Assembly (NCBI GenBank): GCA_036558265.1
Contig: DATBFY010000769.1
Span: 1-16,976 of the forward strand
DNA from: RYN-433 sp036558265
Lineage (GTDB): Bacteria > Planctomycetota > Phycisphaerae > Tepidisphaerales > Tepidisphaeraceae
DNA length: 16,976 nt
Reading direction: 5' to 3'
Shown here: positions 14,915 to 16,976 of the stretch, one piece after another
How the letters are laid out: every line of letters starts with the position of its first letter
Numbering within the stretch: position 1 is the first letter of the stretch
Translations under genes and position numbers: made by a program
The notes under the pieces: model-generated
The model's input: only the letters and a program-made list of their open reading frames with translations
Told to the model about the DNA's origin: nothing
Databases searched by the model: none

Positions 14915-15364
14915 CAGTTGTCAGTGGTCCGTTGTCAGTTGTTCTTCCCCTTCGAACCGATTGATCTGAGGTACGCGTTCAGTCGGGGCGACAGCTCCGT
15001 GATCATGGGCTTGATAAGGCCCGTGTCCGCGCGCGAGATCAGTTCCCGCACATAGGCGCGACGCAGCCAATGAATGACCTCGTACAGCGACCCGCGCCCG
15101 ATCCGCACGAACCGTCGATTGTCCTGGAACGACCCGCGCCCGACACCTTCGGCGATATTCGCTCCAATGCCATCAGCGGCCCGCACCAACTGCTTGCCGA
15201 CCGTATCTCGCGCAAACGCGTCCCACTTCCGCACAACGCGCCAGATGGAATCCGCCAAGCGCTCCGCAAGCTTGTAGACCTCCAGGTTTTCGAATGCCGT
15301 TCGAGCCAAGAGCCTTTCTCCTTCCCAAACATGCGTTTTCTTCACCACGGACAACTGACAACTG
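14915..15364. mobile_element. Putative element: inverted heptad repeats enclosing a four-helix-bundle gene
   Basis: Right end 14912-14943 reads TGTCAGT, TGTCAGT, GGTCCGT, TGTCAGT, TGTT. Left end on the minus strand from 15364 reads CAGT, TGTCAGT, TGTCCGT, GG. The inward-read ends 14915-14934 and 15364-15345 agree at 18 of 20 positions. The 450-bp unit lies between the wzm-like stop codon (15365-15367) and three bases before the wzt-like start (14911), two genes normally adjacent. It contains one gene, 14935-15309. No target-site duplication or transposase is visible, so mobility is inferred from the bounded structure, the precise placement and the three gene-less look-alikes in the window. 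Confidence 0.65.
14935..15309 (-). CDS. Four-helix-bundle protein (23S rRNA intervening-sequence protein / bAvd-like family)
   Basis: The 124-aa protein has the family hallmarks: FENLEVYKLAERLADSIW near the start, QLVRAADGIGANIAEGVGR (about 40-58), then a basic segment SFQDNRRFVRIGRGSLYEV and a final helix. TIGR02436-type proteins fold as four-helix bundles. They are encoded in intervening sequences of 23S rRNA in some bacteria and are related to the bAvd accessory protein of diversity-generating retroelements, a basic protein that binds reverse transcriptase and nucleic acid. I chose TTG 15309 because GGAG lies 8 nt upstream and the product begins like family members; the ATG at 15381 would overlap the permease gene and translate the repeat arm. 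The TGA stop is inside the right heptad array. No reverse transcriptase is nearby. Confidence 0.85.
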   Translation of the reverse strand: MARTAFENLEVYKLAERLADSIWRVVRKWDAFARDTVGKQLVRAADGIGANIAEGVGRGSFQDNRRFVRIGRGSLYEVIHWLRRAYVRELISRADTGLIKPMITELSPRLNAYLRSIGSKGKNN

Positions 15365-16333
15365 TTACACGTATTCCGCAAACTTAAACGCCGCCTTGTG
15401 GAAGACCCGCCAGCCGACGAAGAACACCAGTGTCGAGATGATCGCCGCTACGAAAAGGCCGTTGGGGTTCGACAACCCGCGGCCCATCCAGGAGTCGCGG
15501 TAGGCGTCCAGGATCGGGATCATCGGGTTCAGGTACGTCAGCCAGTGCAGCTTCGGCCGGTTCTCAAACCGGATCGGGTACATCACGTTGGTGGCGAAGA
15601 ACCATAGTTGCAGCACGAACGTCATCACGTACTTCACGTCGCGGAAGAAGAGGTTGGCCATCGACAATACCATCGACAGCCCCGCGATGAACATCACCTC
15701 GATCACCAGCACGAACGGCAGCAGCAGCAGCCATCCCGACGGATGCGGCTGGACGAACGGCGCGACCGGCGACTTGAACACGTAGAAGACGTAAATCGGG
15801 ATGAACACCGTCATCGCGATCCCGAAATCCACGAGCGCGCCCAGTACGTTGGCGAGCGGAAACACTTCGCGGGGGAAGTAGATCTTGGTGACCAGCCGGC
15901 TGTTACGCGTCAGCACCTCCATGCTCGATGCGATCGTCGCGTTAAAGAGCGTCCAGGGGATGATCCCGGCGATGACGAACAGGACGTACGGCATGCCCCC
16001 CAGTTTCGTGTCGTCGATCGAGATCGCCCCCGAATAGGCGAAGACCAGGACCAGCACTGCCGTCTGGATCAGCGGCATCAAAAACGCCCACGCCACGCCC
16101 AGGAGCGACTGCTTGTACCGCACGCGGATGTCGCGCCAGGCGAGCATGCCGAGCAGGCCTCGGTACTTGACCAGTTCACTGAGCATCGGGGCATCGGTGT
16201 TCACGGGAGCGACAACCTCTGGCTCGATAAGGCGTTGCGCGTGGATGCGCCCTGAGACGCGGGGCGGCATCACCGACAAAGGTGGCGCAGACCCACCCGC
16301 TGTTTCATCGTCCGATTTCCCACAGGCATTCAA
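15365..16333 (-). CDS. wzm: Polysaccharide export ABC-2 permease (Wzm type)
   Basis: The protein is 322 aa from the TTG at 16333. After a polar N-terminus comes the cytoplasmic-gate motif WRDIRVRYKQSLLG (66-79), then six membrane spans at roughly 79-100, 115-135, 163-187, 201-225, 235-252 and 292-310. Between them are conserved permease words: GIIPWTLF, NSRLVTKIYFPREVFPLANV and YLNPMIPILDAYRD. It forms the membrane channel with the Wzt-type ATPase to flip lipid-linked glycan across the inner membrane. The start is uncertain: TTG 16333, or ATG 16270 (MPPRVSGRIHAQ), which gives a more usual length. The TAA stop abuts the heptad-repeat element that separates it from its ATPase partner. Confidence 0.92.
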   Translation of the reverse strand: MNACGKSDDETAGGSAPPLSVMPPRVSGRIHAQRLIEPEVVAPVNTDAPMLSELVKYRGLLGMLAWRDIRVRYKQSLLGVAWAFLMPLIQTAVLVLVFAYSGAISIDDTKLGGMPYVLFVIAGIIPWTLFNATIASSMEVLTRNSRLVTKIYFPREVFPLANVLGALVDFGIAMTVFIPIYVFYVFKSPVAPFVQPHPSGWLLLLPFVLVIEVMFIAGLSMVLSMANLFFRDVKYVMTFVLQLWFFATNVMYPIRFENRPKLHWLTYLNPMIPILDAYRDSWMGRGLSNPNGLFVAAIISTLVFFVGWRVFHKAAFKFAEYV

Positions 16334-16345
16334 GGCGGTGGGCGG

Positions 16346-16375
16346 ACATCCTATAAATTCGAAAACGCCCGATCG
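16346..16375 (-). promoter_or_regulatory. Possible AT-rich promoter core upstream of the permease
   Basis: A short AT-rich island (TATAAATTCGAAAA at 16352-16365) lies just upstream of the permease start in an otherwise GC-rich 160-nt gap. On the minus strand it offers TTTATA or TATAGG as a -10-like hexamer. No convincing -35 is visible, so this is only a candidate start point for the export/transferase operon. Confidence 0.2.
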
Positions 16376-16448
16376 CGGCCGCGCCTTCGCGGCTCACACC
16401 GATACCCCCCGGTCCCCGTTCTGTCCAGACGCATTTCCCCACGGGCAG

Positions 16449-16466
16449 GGTGGGCTCCGCCCGCCA
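16449..16466. repeat. GGTGGGC-TCC-GCCCGCC palindrome
   Basis: GGTGGGC pairs with GCCCGCC around a TCC loop with one wobble. It resembles in type the GTGGGCGAAGCCCAC palindrome near 16695. It lies 28 nt beyond the stop codon of the small membrane protein, where it could act as a terminator-like or mRNA-protecting stem. Confidence 0.4.
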
Positions 16467-16493
16467 TCTCGCACGAGGCGCGCCTCACGACGC

Positions 16494-16655
16494 CTAAATC
16501 GCGAACCGGCCCAACAGAAACAAGATAAGGAGACCTACGACCAGGAACCCGACCAACCAGATCGCCATCTGAATCCATGGGTTGCCCCACCAGCGCTTCG
16601 GTCCACGTCCGCGCCGCGCTCGTTGATAATCGAGCTTGATGGGATCGTCCGGCAT
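16494..16655 (-). CDS. Small single-pass membrane protein
   Basis: A 53-aa protein: a basic, polar N-terminal half (MPDDPIKLDYQRARRGRGPKRWWGNPW) followed by one strongly hydrophobic helix (IQMAIWLVGFLVVGLLILFLL) and a short GRFAI tail. The positive-inside rule predicts a cytoplasmic N-terminus. I do not recognise a family. ATG 16655 is chosen because the 18 extra residues of the longer frame (from 16709) are a translation of the palindrome beside the ispH stop. It follows ispH by 55 nt and precedes the permease by about 160 nt, so it could be co-transcribed with ispH. Confidence 0.55.
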   Translation of the reverse strand: MPDDPIKLDYQRARRGRGPKRWWGNPWIQMAIWLVGFLVVGLLILFLLGRFAI

Positions 16656-16694
16656 CAGGAAGACGCTCACGAACGACGCGGGATGCGCGGGGTG

Positions 16695-16709
16695 GTGGGC
16701 GAAGCCCAC
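16695..16709. repeat. GTGGGC-GAA-GCCCAC palindrome next to the ispH stop codon
   Basis: Perfect 6-bp stem with GAA loop, one base from the TAG stop of ispH (16711-16713). The minus-strand wording GTAGCGTGGGCTTCGCCCACC matches a short palindrome I know as widespread between genes in planctomycete and related genomes. Confidence 0.6.
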
Positions 16710-16710
16710 G

Positions 16711-16976
16711 CTACTTTACGACGGCCAACCGCCGCAGGGGCTTGGGGAGCTCGAAGTGGACGTCCTCCTCCACCAGCGTGCGCTCCTCGACCTCGCCTCC
16801 AAAATCCCGCTGCAATCGATCGATCAGTGCCTGCACCAGTTTCTCCGGCGCCGACGCGCCGGCCGTGATGAACACGCAGCCCACCCCCTCCAGCCACTTG
16901 GGATCCAGCTCCGATTCGTCATCGATCAGGTATGCGGCCTTGCCCTCCTGGTGGGCCATCTCCACAAGCCGCTTGG
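16711..16976 (-). CDS. ispH: 4-hydroxy-3-methylbut-2-enyl diphosphate reductase (IspH/LytB), C-terminal fragment
   Basis: The last ~88 residues of IspH are present; the gene enters from the right edge. IspH is the [4Fe-4S] enzyme ending the MEP isoprenoid pathway, converting HMBPP to IPP and DMAPP. Diagnostic text is AAYLIDDESELDPKWLEGV followed by VFITAGASAPEKLVQALIDRL, the conserved substrate-binding GxSxPE-like segment (AGASAPE), and the short C-terminal VEEDVHFELPKPLR. The cluster cysteines lie mostly outside the window. Isoprenoid supply also feeds the undecaprenyl carrier used by polysaccharide export, but the adjacency may be coincidental. Confidence 0.9.
   Translation of the reverse strand, partial: KRLVEMAHQEGKAAYLIDDESELDPKWLEGVGCVFITAGASAPEKLVQALIDRLQRDFGGEVEERTLVEEDVHFELPKPLRRLAVVK

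Noticed and set aside
14912..14943. Heptad arrays considered as CRISPR repeats or as simple microsatellites
   Set aside because: Units are 7-8 bp without spacers, so not CRISPR. A microsatellite would not explain matching inverted arms at four loci with different units.
13676..15055. 459-codon plus-strand open frame across wzt and the four-helix-bundle gene
   Set aside because: It crosses two well-supported minus-strand genes and an intergenic element and has composition typical of an antisense shadow.
14935..15309. Diversity-generating retroelement because of the bAvd-like protein
   Set aside because: No reverse transcriptase, template/variable repeat pair or adenine-biased variable gene is visible in the window.
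15310..15381. Longer N-terminus for the four-helix-bundle protein (ATG 15381)
   Set aside because: It would overlap the permease gene and translate the repeat arm (CNSCQLSVV). TTG 15309 has a spaced GGAG and gives the usual family N-terminus.

Overview
The window is high-GC and gene-dense, with almost every gene on the minus strand. It looks like a chromosomal surface-polysaccharide (O-antigen/exopolysaccharide) locus from a planctomycete. The best lineage clue is a zinc-ribbon tail reading CGYDLRATPDRCPECG at 6495-6968, a signature I associate with Planctomycetes and especially Phycisphaerae-type genomes. Weak or absent Shine-Dalgarno sites and many short palindromic intergenic elements fit this. 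No rRNA, tRNA or CRISPR is visible.

Layout in transcription order (right to left): the C-terminal part of ispH at the right edge; a 53-aa single-pass membrane protein; the ABC-2 polysaccharide export permease (Wzm type); a four-helix-bundle (23S rRNA intervening-sequence protein, TIGR02436-type) gene held inside inverted heptad repeats; the export ATPase with a C-terminal substrate-binding domain (Wzt type); then five glycosyltransferases (GT2, GT4, GT2, GT4, GT4; the third and fourth overlap by ATGA). A break follows at about 5.2-7.4 kb. It holds two lineage-specific hypotheticals: a plus-strand single-pass protein and a minus-strand CGYDLR zinc-ribbon membrane protein broken by a G7-tract frameshift. 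The break is bracketed by two copies of an ~80-bp hairpin repeat. The locus then resumes with a 2OG-Fe(II) oxygenase, an O-antigen ligase/polymerase-like membrane protein, a rhamnosyltransferase-like GT2, a SAF-domain NAD(P)-dependent oxidoreductase and the N-terminus of a nucleotide-sugar dehydrogenase at the left edge.

Inferred joint function: the dehydrogenase supplies uronate-type precursors, the glycosyltransferases build a lipid-linked glycan, the oxygenase and oxidoreductase may modify or supply unusual residues, Wzt/Wzm export the chain, and the ligase-like protein transfers or polymerises it.

The most unusual content is intergenic. At four gene junctions (171-270, 11082-11210, 13511-13599, 14915-15364) there are inverted arrays of 7-8-bp tandem units. 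The unit sequence differs completely from locus to locus (TGAAACG, CACGAAGG, CGAGGAT/CGAAGAT, TGTCAGT) but the architecture is the same: two inward-facing arms of about 20-38 nt that are nearly identical to each other. Three are short hairpins without a gene. The fourth carries the four-helix-bundle gene and sits exactly between the wzm stop codon and the wzt start codon. This looks like one family of small, possibly mobile, elements with gene-bearing and gene-less members, reminiscent of the ORF-bearing and ORF-less intervening sequences known in 23S rRNA. Further palindromic elements of other types lie at or next to stop codons elsewhere in the window.
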